NCBI GenBank assembly: GCA_023053575.1
Contig: JAKZAP010000014.1
Span: 18,874,938 to 18,938,937, forward strand
Source: Branchinecta lynchi
Lineage: Eukaryota; Arthropoda; Branchiopoda; Anostraca; Branchinectidae
Length of the DNA: 64,000 nucleotides
Reading direction: 5' to 3'
In this document: positions 1-13,017 of the stretch, piece after piece
How positions within the stretch are numbered: position 1 is the stretch's first letter
Layout: every line of letters begins with the position of its first letter
Position numbers and translations under genes: made by a program
The notes under the pieces: generated by a model
Seen by the model: only the letters and a program-made list of their open reading frames with translations
Databases searched by the model: none
Told to the model about the DNA's origin: nothing

Positions 1-351
1 TTGTTTTCCCACAAGGTTAGTTTTTCCGCAAGGTTTGTTTCCCCACAAGGTTTGTTTTCCCACTGTGTTGGTTTTCCCAAAAGGTTCGCTTTCCCACAAG
101 GTTGGTTTTCCCACAAGGTTTGTTTTCCCACAAGGTTAGTTTTCCCACAAGGTTTGTTTCCCCACAAGGTTTGTTTCCCCACAAGGTTTGTTTTCCCACA
201 AGGTTTGTTTTCCCCCAAGGTTGGTTTTCCCGCAAGGTTGGTTTTCCCACAAGGTTTGTTTTCCCACTGTGTTGGTTTTCCCAAAAGGTTCGCTTTCCCA
301 CAAGGTTGGTTTTCCCGCAGGGTTGCTTTCCCCATAAGGTTTGTTTTCCCA

Positions 352-981
352 CTAGGTTGTTTTTCCCAGTAGGTTGGTCTTCCCACAAGGTTTGTTTTCC
401 CACAAGCTTTGTTTTCCCCCAAGGTTGGTTTTCCCGCAAGGTTGGTTTTCCCACAAGGTTTGTTTTCCCACTTTGTTGGTTTTCCCAAAAGGTTCGCTTT
501 CCCGCAAGGTTGGTTTTCCCACAAGGTTTGTTTCCCCACAAGGTTTGTTTTCCCACAAGGTTTGTTTTCCCACAAGGTTGGTTTTCCCGAAAGGTTTGTT
601 TCCCCACAAGGTTGGTTTTCCCACAAGGTTGGTTTTCCCGCAGGGTTTGTTTTCCCACAAGGTTAGTTTTCCCGCAAGGTTTGTTTCCCCACAAGGTTTG
701 TTTTCCCACAAGGATTGTTTTCTCACAAATTTTGTTTTCCCACTAGGTTTGTTTCCCCACAAGGTTTGTTTTCCCACAAGGTTTGTTTTCCCCCAAGGTT
801 GGTTTTCCCGCAAGGTTGGTTTTCCCACAAGGTTTGTTTTCCCACTGTGTTGGTTTTCCCAAAAGGTTCGCTTTCCCACAAGGTTCGTTTTCCCACAAGG
901 TTGGTTTTCCCACAAGGTTGGTTTTCCCGCAGGGTTGCTTTCCCCATAAGGTTGGTTTTCCCACAAGGTTTGTTTTCTCAC
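352..981 (-). repeat. inverted copy of the right-arm higher-order block
   Basis: Read on the minus strand, this stretch carries the same succession of monomer variants as 6,125-6,754 and 13,428-14,057 on the plus strand, with the same length and only scattered substitutions. Similarity continues outward on the 981 side to at least about 1,270 (matching the 5,885-6,091 stretch). The left arm is therefore derived from the same amplified block as the right arm, but inverted. Its position does not fit a simple palindrome centred on the orientation switch. Confidence 0.75.
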
Positions 982-3679
982 AAGGTTTGTTTTCCCACTA
1001 GGTTGTTTTTCCCACTAGGTTGGTTTTCCGAAAAGGTTTGTTTTCCCACAAGCTTTGTTTTCCCCCAACGTTGGTTTTCCCGCAAGGTTGGTTTTCCCAC
1101 AAGGTTTGTTTTCCCACTGTGTTGGTTTTCCCAAAAGGTTCGCTTTCCCGCAAGGCTGGTTTTCCCACAAGGTTTGTTTCCCCACAATGTTTGTTTTCTC
1201 ACAAGGTTTGTTTTCCCACAAGGTTGGTTTTCCCGAAAGGTTTGTTTCCCCACAAGGTTGGTTTTCCCACAAGGCTGGTTTTCCCGCAGGGTTTGTTTTC
1301 CCACAAGGTTAGTTTTCCCGCAAGGTTTGTTTTCCCACAAGGTTAGTTTTCCCACAAGGTTTGTTTCCCCACAAGGTTTGTTTCCCCACAAGGTTTGTTT
1401 TCCCACAAGGATTGTTTTCTCACAAGGTTTGTTTTCCCACTGTGTTGGTTTTCCCAAAAGGTTCGCTTTCCCGCAAGGTTCGCTTTCCCACAAGGTTTGT
1501 TTTCCCACAAGCTTTGTTTTCCCCCAAGGTTGGTTTTCCCGCAAGGTTGGTTTTCCCACAAGGTTTGTTTTCCCACTTTGTTGGTTTTCCCAAAAGGTTC
1601 GCTTTCCCGCAAGGTTGGTTTTCCCACAAGGTTTGTTTCCCCACAAGGTTTGTTTTCCCACAAGGTTTGTTTTCCCACAAGGTTGGTTTTCCCGAAAGGT
1701 TTGTTTCCCAAAGTTGGTTTTCCCGCAGGGTTTGTTTTCCCACAAGGTTAGTTTTCCCGCAAGGTTTGTTTCCCCACAAGGTTTGTTTTCCCACAAGGAT
1801 TGTTTTCTCACAAGGTTTGTTTTCCCACTAGGTTTGTTTCCCCACAAGGTTTGTTTTCCCACAAGGTTTGTTTTCCCCCAAGGTTGGTTTTCCCGCAAGG
1901 TTGGTTTTCCCACAAGGTTTGTTTTCCCACTGTGTTGGTTGTCCCAAAAGGTTCGCTTTCCCGCAAGGTTGGTTTTCCCCCAAGGTTGGTTTTCCCGCAG
2001 GGTTTGTTTTCCCACAAGGTTAGTTTTCCCGCAAGGTTTGTTTCCCCACAAGGTTTGTTTTCCCACAAGGTTTGTTTTCCCACTGTGTTGGTTTTCCCAA
2101 AAGGTTCGCTTTCCCACAAGGTTGGTTTTCCCACAAGGTTGGTTTTCCCACAAGGTTGGTTTTCCCGCAGGGTTGCTTTCCCCATAAGGTTGGATTTCCC
2201 ACAAGGTTTGTTTTCTCACAAGGTTTGTTTTCCCACTAGGTTGTTTTTCACACTAGGTTGGTTTTCCCACAAGGTTTGTTTTCCCACAAGCTTTGTTTTC
2301 CCCCAAGGTTGTTTTTCCCACTAGGTTGGTTTTCCCACAAGGTTTGTTTTCCCACAAGCTTTGTTTTCCCCCAAGGTTTGTTTTCCCACAAGGTTTGTTT
2401 CCCCACAAGGTTTGTTTCCCCACAAGGTTTGTTTTCCCACAAGGTTAGTTTTCCCACAAGGTTTGTTTCCCCACAAGGTTTGTTTCCCCACAAGGTTTGT
2501 TTTCCCACAAGGATTGTTTTCTCACAAGGTTTGTTTTCCCACTGTGTTGGTTTTCCCAAGAGGTTCGCTTTCCCGCAAGGTTCGCTTTCCCGCAAGGTTG
2601 GTTTTCCCACAAGGTTTGTTTTCTCACAAGGTTTGTTTTCCCACTAGGTTTGTTTCCCCACAAGGTTTGTTTTCTCACAAGGTTTGTTTTCCCACAAGGT
2701 TTGTTTCCCCACAAGGTTTGTTTCCCCACAAGGTTTGTTTTCCCACAAGGATTGTTTTCTCACAAGGTTTGTTTTCCCACTGTGTTGGTTTTCCCAAGAG
2801 GTTCGCTTTCCCGCAAGGTTCGCTTTCCCGCAAGGTTGGTTTTCCCACAAGGTTAGTTTTCTCACAAGGTTTGTTTTCCCACTAGGTTTGTTTCCCCACA
2901 AGGTTTGTTTTCTCACAAGGTTTGTTTCCCCACAAGGTTTGTTTTCCCACAAGGTTTGTTTTCCCACAAGGTTTGTTTTGCCACAAGGTTGGTTTTCCAG
3001 AAAGGTTTGTTTCCCCACAAGGTTGGTTTTCCCACAATGTTTGTTTTCCCGCAGGGTTTGTTTTCCCACAAGGTTAGTTTTCCCGCAAGGTTTGTTTTCC
3101 CACAAGGTTAGTTTTCCCACAAGGTTTGTTTCCCCACAAGGTTTGTTTCCCCACAAGGTTTGTTTTCCCACAAGGATTGTTTTCTCACAAGGTTTGTTTT
3201 CCCACTGTGTTGGTTTTCCCAAAAGGTTCACTTTCCCGCAAGGTTGGTTTTCCCACAAGGTTGGTTTTCCCGCAGGGTTTGTTTCCCCATAAGGTTGGTT
3301 TTCCCACAAGGTTTGTTTTCTCACAAGGTTTGTTTTCCCACTAGGTTGGTTTTCCCGCAAGGTTTGTTTTCCCACAAGGTTTGTTTACCCACAAGGTTTG
3401 TTTTCCCCCAAGGTTGGTTTTCCCGCAAGGTTGGTTTTCCCATAAGGTTGGTTTTCCCACAAGGTTGGTTTTCCCGCAAGGTTAGTTTTCCCACAAGGTC
3501 TGATTTAACACAATGTTTGTTTTCCCACAAGGTTGGTTTTCCCGAAAGGTTTGTTTCCCCACAAGGTTGGTTTTCCCACAAGGTTGGTTTTCCGCAGGGT
3601 TTGTTTTCCCACAAGGTTAGTTTTCCCGCAAGGTTTGTTTTCCCACAAGGTTGGTTTTCCCGAAAGGTTTGTTTCCCCA

Positions 3680-4546
3680 CAAGGTTGGTTTTCCCACAAG
3701 GTTGGTTTTCCCGTAGGGTTTGTTTTCCCACAAGGTTAGTTTTCCCGCAAGGTTTGTTTCCCCACAAGGTTTGTTTTCCCACAAGGTTTGTTTTCCCACT
3801 GTGCTGGTTTTCCCAAAAGGTTCGCTTTCCCACAAGGTTGGTTTTCCCACAAGGTTGGTTTTCGCACAAGGTTGGTTTTTCCCGCAGGGTTGCTTTCCCT
3901 ATAAGGTTGGTTTTCCCACAAGGTTTGTTTTCTCACAAGGTTTGTTTTCCCACTAGGTTGTTTTTCCCACTAGGTTGGTTTTCCCACAAGGTTTGTTTTC
4001 CCACAAGCTTTGTTTTCCCCCAAGGTTGGTTTTCCCGCAGGGTTTGTTTCCCCACAAGGTTTGTTTTCCCACAAGGTTTGTTTTCCCACTGTGCTGGTTT
4101 TCCCAAAAGGTTCGCTTTCCCACAAGGTTGGTTTTCCCACAAGGTTGGTTTTCGCACAAGGTTGGTTTTCCCGCAGGGTTGCTTTCCCTATAAGGTTGGT
4201 TTTCCCACAAGGTTTGTTTTCTCACAAGGTTTGTTTTCCCACTAGGTTGTTTTTCCCACTAGGTTGGTTTTCCCACAAGGTTTGTTTTCCCACAAGCTTT
4301 GTTTTCCCCCAAGGTTGGTTTTCCCGCAGGGTTTGTTTTCCCACAAGGTTAGTTTTCCCGCAAGGTTTGTTTCCCCACAAGGTTTGTTTTCCCACTGTGT
4401 TGGTTTTCCCAAAAGGTTCGCTTTCCCACAAGGTTGGTTTTCCCACAAGGTTGGTTTTCCCGCAGGGTTGCTTTCCCCATAAGGTTGGTTTTCCCACAAG
4501 GTTTGTTTTCTCACAAGGTTTGTTTTCCCACTAGGTTGTTTTTCCC
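3680..4546 (-). repeat. 289-bp higher-order repeat, three copies
   Basis: Within the left arm a 289-bp block (17 monomers of 17 bp) occurs three times in tandem, at about 3,680-3,968, 3,969-4,257 and 4,258-4,546. The marker string with CAGGGTTGCTTTCCC followed by an ATAAGG variant, then TTTTCTCACAAGG, then the CACTAGGTTGTTTTTC variant recurs at exactly 289-bp spacing. The copies differ by a few substitutions and one-monomer rearrangements in their 5' halves. Confidence 0.8.
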
Positions 4547-4828
4547 ACTAGGTTGGTTTTCCCACAAGGTTTGTTTTCCCACAAGCTTTGTTTTCCCCCA
4601 AGGTTGTTTTTCCCACTAGGTTGGTTTTCCCACAAGGTTTGTTTTCCCACAAGCTTTGTTTTCCCCCAAGGTTGGTTTTCCCGCAAGGTTGGTTTACCCA
4701 CAAGGTTTGTTTTCCCACTGTGTTGGTTTTCCCAAAAGGTTCGCTTTCCCGCAAGGTTGGTTTTCCCACAAGGTTTGTTTCCCCACAAGGTTTGTTTTCC
4801 CACAAGGTTTGTTTTCCCACAAGGTTTG

Positions 4829-4860
4829 TTTTCCCACAAGGAACAAACCTTGTGGGAAAA
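4829..4860. other. head-to-head orientation switch in the satellite
   Basis: TTTTCCCACAAGG (4,829-4,841) and its exact reverse complement CCTTGTGGGAAAA (4,848-4,860) flank a 6-base spacer AACAAA. Everything to the left is in the pyrimidine-rich orientation and everything to the right in the purine-rich orientation. The flanks do not mirror each other beyond the few monomers around the junction: monomer variants to the left and right are different. This looks like an inversion breakpoint between different parts of the array rather than a long perfect palindrome. An assembly join is an alternative. Confidence 0.85.
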
Positions 4861-5714
4861 TTAACCTTGTGGGAAAACAAACCTTGTGGGAAAACCAACC
4901 TTATGGGGAAAGCAACCCTGCGGGAAAACCAACCTTATGGGAAAACCAACCTTGTGGGAAAGCGAACCTTTTGGGAAAACCAACACAGTGGGAAAAAAAC
5001 CTTGTGGGAAAACAAACCTTGTGGGGAAACAAACCTTGCGGGAAAACTAACCTTGTGGGAAAACAAACCCTGCGGGAAAACCAACCTTGGGGGAAAACCA
5101 ACACAGTGGGAAAACAACCTTGTGAGAAAACAATCCTTGTGGGAAAACAAACCTTGTGGGGAAACAAACCTTGTGGGGAAACAAACCTTGTGGGAAAACT
5201 AACCTTGTGGGAAAACAAACCTTGCGGGAAAACTAACCTTGTGGGAAAACAAACCCTGCGGGAAAACAAACCTTGTGGGAAAACCAACCTTGTTGGAAAG
5301 CGAACCTTTTGGGAAAACCAACACAGTGGGAAAACAAACCTTGTGGGAAAACAAACCTTGCGGGAAAACTAACCTTGTGGGAAAACAAACCCTGCGGGAA
5401 AACAAACCTTGTGGGAAAACCAACCTTGTGGGGAAACAAACCTTTCTGGAAAACCAACCTTGTGGCAAAACAAACCTTGTGGGAAAACAATCCTTGTGGG
5501 AAAACAAACCTTGTGGGGAAACAAACCTTGTGGGGAAACAAACCTTGTGGGAAAACTAACCTTGTGGGAAAAAAAAACTTGCGGGAAAACTAACCTTGTG
5601 GGAAAGCAAACCCTGCGGGAAAACCAGCCTTGTGGGAAAACCAACCTTGTGGGGAAACAATCCTTTCGGGAAAACCAACCTTGTGGGAAAACAAACCTTG
5701 TGAGAAAATAAACA

Positions 5715-8700
5715 TTGTGGGAAAACCAACCTTGTGGGAAAGCGAACCTTGCGGGAAAGCGAACCTTTTGGGAAAACCAACACAGTGGGAAAACAAACCT
5801 TGTGAGAAAACAATCCTTGTGGGAAAACAAACCTTGCGGGAAAACTAACCTTGTGGGAAAACAAACCCTGCGGGAAAACCAGCCTTGTGGGAAAACCAAC
5901 CTTGTGGGGAAACAAACCTTTCGGGAAAACCAACCTTGTGGGAAAACCAGCCTTGCGGGAAAGCGAACCTTTTGGGAAAACCAACACAGTGGGAAAACAA
6001 ACCTTGTGGGAAAACCAACCTTGCGGGAAAACCAACCTTGGGGGAAAACAAAGCTTGTGGGAAAACAAACCTTTTCGGAAAACCAACCTAGTGGGAAAAA
6101 CAACCTAGTGGGAAAACAAACCTTGTGAGAAAACAAACCTTGTGGGAAAACCAACCTTATGGGGAAAGCAACCCTGCGGGAAAACCAACCTTGTGGGAAA
6201 ACCAACCTTGTGGGAAAACGAACCTTGTGGGAAAACGAACCTTTTGGGAAAACCAACACAGTGGGAAAACAAACCTTGTGGGAAAACCAACCTTGCGGGA
6301 AAACCAACCTTGGGGGAAAACAAACCTTGTGGGAAAATAAACCCTGTGGGGAAACAAACCTAGTGGGAAAACAAACCTTGTGAGAAAACAATCATTGTGG
6401 GAAAACAAACCTTGTGGGGAACCAAACCTTGCGGGAAAACTAACCTTGTGGGAATACAAACCCTGCGGGAAAACCAACCTTGTGGGAAAACCAACCTTGT
6501 GGGGAAACAAACCTTTCGGGAAAACCAACCTTGTGGGAAAACAAACCTTGTGGGAAAACAAACCTTGTGGGGAAACAAACCTTGTGGGAAAACCAACCTT
6601 GCGGGAAAGCGAACCTTTTGGGAAAACCAACAAAGTGGGAAAACAAACCTTGTGGGAAAACCAACCTTGCGGGAAAACCAACCTTGGGGGAAAACAAAGC
6701 TTGTGGGAAAACAAACCTTGTGGGAAGACCAACCTAGTGGGAAACACAACCTAGTGGGAAAACAAACCTTATGGGGAAAGCAACCCTGCGGGAAAACCAA
6801 CCTTGTGGGAAAACCAACCTTGTGGGAAAGCGAACCTTTTGGGAAAACAAACACAGTGGGAAAACAAACCTTGTGGGAAAACCAACCTTGCGGGAAAACC
6901 AACCTTGGGGGAAAACAAACCTTGTGGGAAAACAAACCTTGTGGGGAAACAAACCTTGTGGGGAAACAAACCTTGTGGGAAAACTAACCTTGTGGGAAAA
7001 CAAACCTTGTGGGAAAACCAACCTTGTGGGAAAGCGAACCTTTTGGGAAAACCAACACAGTGGGAAAACAAACCTTGTGGAAAAACAAACCTTGTGGGGA
7101 AACAGACCTTGCGGGAAAACTAACCTTGTGGGAAAACAAACCCTGCGGGAAAACCAACCTTGTGGGAAAACCAACCTTGTGGGGAAACAAACCTTGTGGG
7201 GAAACAAACCTTAAGGGAAAACTAACCTTGTGGGAAAACAAACCCTGCGGGAAAACCAACCTTGTGGGAAAAAAAACCTTGTGGGGAAACAAACCTTTCG
7301 GGAAAACCAACCTTGTGGGAAAACAAACCTTGTGGGAAAACAAACCTTGTGGGGAAACAAACCTTGTGGGAAAACCAACCTTGCGGGAAAGCGAACCTTT
7401 TGGGAAAGAGAACCTTTTGGGAAAACCAACACAGTGGGAAAACAAACCTTTTGGGTAAGCCAACCTTGCGGGAAAACCAACCTTGGGGGAAAACAAAGCT
7501 TGTGGGAAAACAAACCCTGCGGGAAAACCAACCTTGTGGGAAAACCAACCTTGTGGGGAAACAAACCTTTCTGGAAAACCAAACTTGTGGGAAAACAAAC
7601 CTTGTGGGAAAACAAACCTTGTGGGAAAACAAACCTTGTGGGAAAACAAACCTTGTGAGAAAACAAACCTTGTGGGAAAACCAACCTTGCGGGAAAGCGA
7701 ACCTTGCGGGAAAGCGAACCTTTTGGGAAAACCAACACAGTGGGAAAACAAACCTTGTGAGAAAACAATCCTTGTGGGAAAACAAACCTTGTGGGGAAAC
7801 AAACCTTGTGGGGAAACAAACCTAGTGGGAAAACAAACCTTGTGAGAAAACAAACCTTGTGGGAAAACCAACCTTGCGGGAAAGCGAACCTTGCGGGAAA
7901 GCGAACCTTTTGGGAAAACCAACACAGTGGGAAAACAAACCTTGTGAGAAAACAATCCTTGTGGGAAAACAAACCTTGTGGGGAAACAAACCTTGTGGGG
8001 AAACAAACCTTGTGGGAAAACTAACCTTGAGGGAAAACAAACCTTGCGGGAAAACTAACCTTGTGAGAAAACAAACCCTGCGGGAAAACCAACCTTGTGG
8101 GAAAACCAACCTTGTGGAGAAACAAACCTTTCGGGAAAACAAACCTTGTGGGAAAACAAACCTTGTGGGAAAAGAAACCTTGTGGGAAAACAAATTGTGG
8201 GAAAACAAACCTTGTGAGAAAACAAACCTTGTGGGGAAACAAACCTTGGGGGAAAACCAACCTTGCGGGAAAGCGAACCTTTTGGGAAAACCAACACAGT
8301 GGGAAAACAAACCTTGTGGGAAAACCAACCTTGCGGGAAAACCAACCTTGGGGGAAAACAAAGCTTGTGGGAAAACAAACCTAGTGGGAAAAACAACCTA
8401 GTGGGAAAACAAAACTTGTGAGAAAACAAACCTTGTGGGAAAACCAACCTTATGGGGAAAGCAGCCCTGCGGGAAAACCAACCTTGTGGGAAAACCAACC
8501 TTGTGGGAAAACCAACCTTTTGGGAAAGTGAACCTTTTGGGAAAACCAACACAGTGGGAAAAAAAACCTTGTGGGAAAACAAACCTTGTGGGGAAACAAA
8601 CCTTGCGGGAAAACTAACCTTGTGGGAAAACAAACCCTGCGGGAAAACTAACCTTGTGGGAAAACCAACCTTGTGGGGAAACAAACCTTTCGGGAAAACC

Positions 8701-11700
8701 AACCTTGTGGGAAAACAAACCTTGTGGGAAAACAAACCTTGTGGGGAAACAAACCTTGTGGGTAAACCAACCTTGCGGGAAAACCAACCTTGGGGGAAAG
8801 CAAAGCTTGTGGGAAAACAAACCTTGTGAGGAAACAAACCTTGTGGGAAAACCAACCTTGCGGGAAAGCGAACCTTGCGGGAAAGCGAACCTTTTGGGAA
8901 AACCAACACAGTGGGAAAACAACCTTGGGGGAAAACAAACCTTGTGGGTAAACAAACCTTGTGGGAAAACAAACCTTGTGGGAAAACCAACCTAGTGGGA
9001 AAACAAACCTTGTGAGAAAACAAACCTTTTGGGAAAACAAACCTTATGGGGAAACAAACCCTGCGGGAAAACTAACCTTGTGGGAAAACCAACCTTGCGG
9101 GAAAGTGAACCTTTTGGGAAAACCAACACAGTGGGAAAACAAACCTTGTGAGAAAACAATCCTTGTGGGAAAACAAACCTTGTGGGGAAACAAACCTTGT
9201 GGGGAAACAAACCTTGTGGGAAAACTAACCTTGTGGGAAAACAAACCTTGCGGGAAAACTAACCTTGTGGGAAAACAAACCCTGCGGGAAAACAAACCTT
9301 GTGGGAAAACCAACCTTGTGGGGAAACAAACCTTTCTGGAAAACCAACCTTGTGGCAAAACAAACCTTGTGGGAAAACAAACCTTGTGGGGAAACAAACC
9401 TTGTGGGGAAACAAACCTAGTGGGAAAACAAACCTTGTGAGAAAACAAACCTTGTGGGAAAACCAACCTTGCGGGAAAGCGAACCTTGCGGGAAAGCGAA
9501 CCTTTTGGGAAAACCAACACAGTGGGAAAACAAACCTTGTGAGAAAACAATCCTTGTGGGAAAACAAACCTTGTGGGGAAACAAACCTTGTGGGGAAACA
9601 AACCTTGTGGGAAAACTAACCTTGAGGGAAAACAAACCTTGCGGGAAAACTAACCTTGTGAGAAAACAAACCCTGCGGGAAAACCAACCTTGTGGGAAAA
9701 CCAACCTTGTGGAGAAACAAACCTTTCGGGAAAACAAACCTTGTGGGAAAACAAACCTTGTGGGAAAAGAAACCTTGTGGGAAAACAAATTGTGGGAAAA
9801 CAAACCTTGTGAGAAAACAAACCTTGTGGGGAAACAAACCTTGGGGGAAAACCAACCTTGCGGGAAAGCGAACCTTTTGGGAAAACCAACACAGTGGGAA
9901 AACAAACCTTGTGGGAAAACCAACCTTGCGGGAAAACCAACCTTGGGGGAAAACAAAGCTTGTGGGAAAACAAACCTAGTGGGAAAAACAACCTAGTGGG
10001 AAAACAAAACTTGTGAGAAAACAAACCTTGTGGGAAAACCAACCTTATGGGGAAAGCAGCCCTGCGGGAAAACCAACCTTGTGGGAAAACCAACCTTGTG
10101 GGAAAACCAACCTTTTGGGAAAGCGAACCTTTTGGGAAAACCAACACAGTGGGAAAAAAAACCTTGTGGGAAAACAAACCTTGTGGGGAAACAAACCTTG
10201 CGGGAAAACTAACCTTGTGGGAAAACAAACCCTGCGGGAAAACTAACCTTGTGGGAAAACCAACCTTGTGGGGAAACAAACCTTTCGGGAAAACCAACCT
10301 TGTGGGAAAACAAACCTTGTGGGAAAACAAACCTTGTGGGGAAACAAACCTTGTGGGTAAACCAACCTTGCGGGAAAACCAACCTTGGGGGAAAGCAAAG
10401 CTTGTGGGAAAACAAACCTTGTGAGGAAACAAACCTTGTGGGAAAACCAACCTTGCGGGAAAGCGAACCTTGCGGGAAAGCGAACCTTTTGGGAAAACCA
10501 ACACAGTGGGAAAACAACCTTGGGGGAAAACAAACCTTGTGGGTAAACAAACCTTGTGGGAAAACAAACCTTGTGGGAAAACCAACCTAGTGGGAAAACA
10601 AACCTTGTGAGAAAACAAACCTTTTGGGAAAACAAACCTTATGGGGAAACAAACCCTGCGGGAAAACTAACCTTGTGGGAAAACCAACCTTGCGGGAAAG
10701 TGAACCTTTTGGGAAAACCAACACAGTGGGAAAACAAACCTTGTGAGAAAACAATCCTTGTGGGAAAACAAACCTTGTGGGGAAACAAACCTTGTGGGGA
10801 AACAAACCTTGTGGGAAAACTAACCTTGTGGGAAAACAAACCTTGCGGGAAAACTAACCTTGTGGGAAAACAAACCCTGCGGGAAAACAAACCTTGTGGG
10901 AAAACCAACCTTGTGGGGAAACAAACCTTTCTGGAAAACCAACCTTGTGGCAAAACAAACCTTGTGGGAAAACAAACCTTGTGGGAAAACAAACCTTGTG
11001 GGAAAACAACCTTGTGAGAAAACAAACCTTGTGGGGAAACAAACCTAGTGGGAAAACAAACCTTGTGAGAAAACAAACCTTGTGGGAAGACCAACCTTGC
11101 GGGAAAGCGAACCTTGCGGGAAAGCAAACCTTGCGGGAAAACTAACCTTGTGGGAAAACAAACCCTGCGGGAAAACCAGCCTTGTGGGAAAACCAACCTT
11201 GTGGGGAAACAAACCTTTCGGGAAAACCAACCTTGTGGGAAAACAAGCCTTGTGAGAAAACAATCCTTGTGGGAAAACAAACCTTGTGGGGAAACAAACC
11301 TTGTGGGGAAACAAACCTTGTGGGAAAACTAACCTTGTGGGAAAACAAACCTTGCGGGAAAACTAACCTTGTGGGAAAACAAACCCTGCGGGAAAACCAG
11401 CCTTGTGGGAAAACCAACCTTGTGGGGAAACAAACCTTTCGGGAAAACCAACCTTGTGGGAAAACAAGCCTTGTGAGAAAACAAACATTGTGGGGAAACA
11501 AACCTTGTGGGAAAACCAGCCTTGCGGGAAAGCGAACCTTTTGGGAAAACCAACCTTATGGGGAAAGCAACCCTGCGGGAAAACCAACCTTGTGGGAAAA
11601 CCAACCTTGTGGGAAAACCAACCTTTTGGGAAAGCGAACCTTTTAGGAAAACCAACACAGTGGGAAAACAAACCTTGTGGGAAAACAAACCTTGTGGGGA

Positions 11701-12600
11701 AACAAACCTTGCGGGAAAACTAACCTTGTGGGAAAACAAACCCTGCGGGAAAACCAACCTTGTGGGAAAACCAACCTTGTGGGGAAACAAACCTTTCGGG
11801 AAAACCAACCTTGTGGGAAAACAAACCTTGTGGGAAAACAAACCTAGTGGGGAAACAAACCTTGTGGGAAAACCAACCTTTTGGGAAAGCGAACATTTTG
11901 GGAAAACCAACACAGTGGGAAAACAAACCTTGTGGGAAAACAAACCTTGTGGGGAAACAAACCTTGCGGGAAAACTAACCTTGTGGGAAAACAAACCCTG
12001 CGGGAAAACCAACCTTGTGGGAAAACCAACCTTGTGGGGAAACAAACCTTTCGGGAAAACCAACCTTGTGGGAAAACAAACCTTGTGGGAAAACAAACCT
12101 AGTGGGGAAACAAACCTTGTGGGAAAACCAACCTTGCGGGAAAGCGAACCTTTTGGGAAAACCAACACAGTGGGAAAACAAACCTTGTGGGTAAACCAAC
12201 CTTGCGGGAAAACCAACCTTGGGGGAAAACAAAGCTTGTGGGAAAACAAACCTTGTGGGAAAACCAACCTAGTGGGAAAAACAACCTTGGGGGAAAACAA
12301 AGCTTGTGGGAAAACAAACCTTGTGGGAAAACCAACCTAGTGGGAAAAACAACCTAGTGGGAAAACAAACCTTGTGAGAAAACAAACCTTGTGGGAAAAC
12401 CAACCTTATGGGGAAAGCAACCCTGCGGGAAAACCAACCTTGTGGGAAAACCAACCTTGTGGGAAAACCAACCTTGTGGGAAAGCGAACCTTTTGGGAAA
12501 ACCAACACAGTGGGAAAACAAACCTTGTGGGAAAACAAACCTTGTGGGGAAACAAACCTTGCGGGAAAACTAACCTTGTGGGAAAACAAACCCTGCGGGA
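5715..12600 (+). repeat. higher-order block, copy 1
   Basis: The order of monomer variants from about 5,715 reappears at a constant offset of 7,303 bp (for example 6,125 to 13,428, 6,397 to 13,700, 7,791 to 15,094). Past the internal 1,595-bp duplication the offset becomes 5,708 bp and finally 5,963 bp. Only scattered single-base differences are visible over several kilobases, which indicates recent amplification or strong homogenisation. Boundaries were judged by eye and may be off by a few monomers. Confidence 0.8.
7775..10964 (+). repeat. 1,595-bp tandem duplication inside copy 1
   Basis: Two adjacent units, about 7,775-9,369 and 9,370-10,964, carry the same variant order at a fixed 1,595-bp offset (7,859 to 9,454; 8,097 to 9,692; 8,435 to 10,030; 8,961 to 10,556). 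A shared rare marker is the shortened monomer AAACAAATTGTGGGAAAAC near 8,190 and 9,785. The second block (13.0-18.6 kb) has only one such unit. So the duplication either arose after the larger amplification or was lost from the second block. Confidence 0.85.
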
Positions 12601-13017
12601 AAACCAGCCTTGTGGGAAAACCAACCTTGTGGGGAAACAAACCTTGTGGGAAAACCAACCTAGTGGGAAAAACAACCTTGGGGGAAAACAAAGCTTGTGG
12701 GAAAACAAACCTTGTGGGAAAACCAACCTAGTGGGAAAAACAACCTAGTGGGAAAACAAACCTTGTGAGAAAACAAACCTTGTGGGGAAACAAACCTTGC
12801 GGGAAAACTAACCTTGTGGGAAAACAAACCCTGCGGGAAAACCAGCCTTGTGGGAAAACAAAGCTTGTGGGAAAACAAACCTTGTGGGAAAACCAACCTA
12901 GTGGGAAAAACAACCTTGGGGGAAAACAAAGCTTGTGGGAAAACAAACCTTGTGGGAAAACCAACCTAGTGGGAAAAACAACCTAGTGGGAAAACAAACC
13001 TTGTGAGAAAACAAACC

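Larger units (their letters stand above)
1..4841 (-). repeat. 17-bp satellite array, left arm
   Basis: Uninterrupted tandem array; the + strand here reads CAAGGTTTGTTTTCCCA, so the purine-rich form AAACCTTGTGGGAAAAC lies on the minus strand. About 285 monomers. Recurring variants include CAAGGTTAGTTTTCCCG, CTGTGTTGGTTTTCCCA, AAAGGTTCGCTTTCCCG and CAGGGTTGCTTTCCCCA. They recur in fixed order, which shows amplification in multi-monomer blocks rather than one monomer at a time. Few indels disturb the 17-bp register. Because 17 is not a multiple of three, long open frames of a 17-residue cyclic peptide appear in several frames of both strands; I do not treat these as genes. The array begins at or before base 1. 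Confidence 0.98.

Noticed and set aside
715..2187. 490-codon open frame, and many others of 60-370 codons across 1-20,141 on both strands
   Set aside because: They are by-products of a stop-poor 17-bp tandem repeat read in several frames of both strands. There are no domains, no consistent start context, and overlapping frames are equally open on opposite strands.
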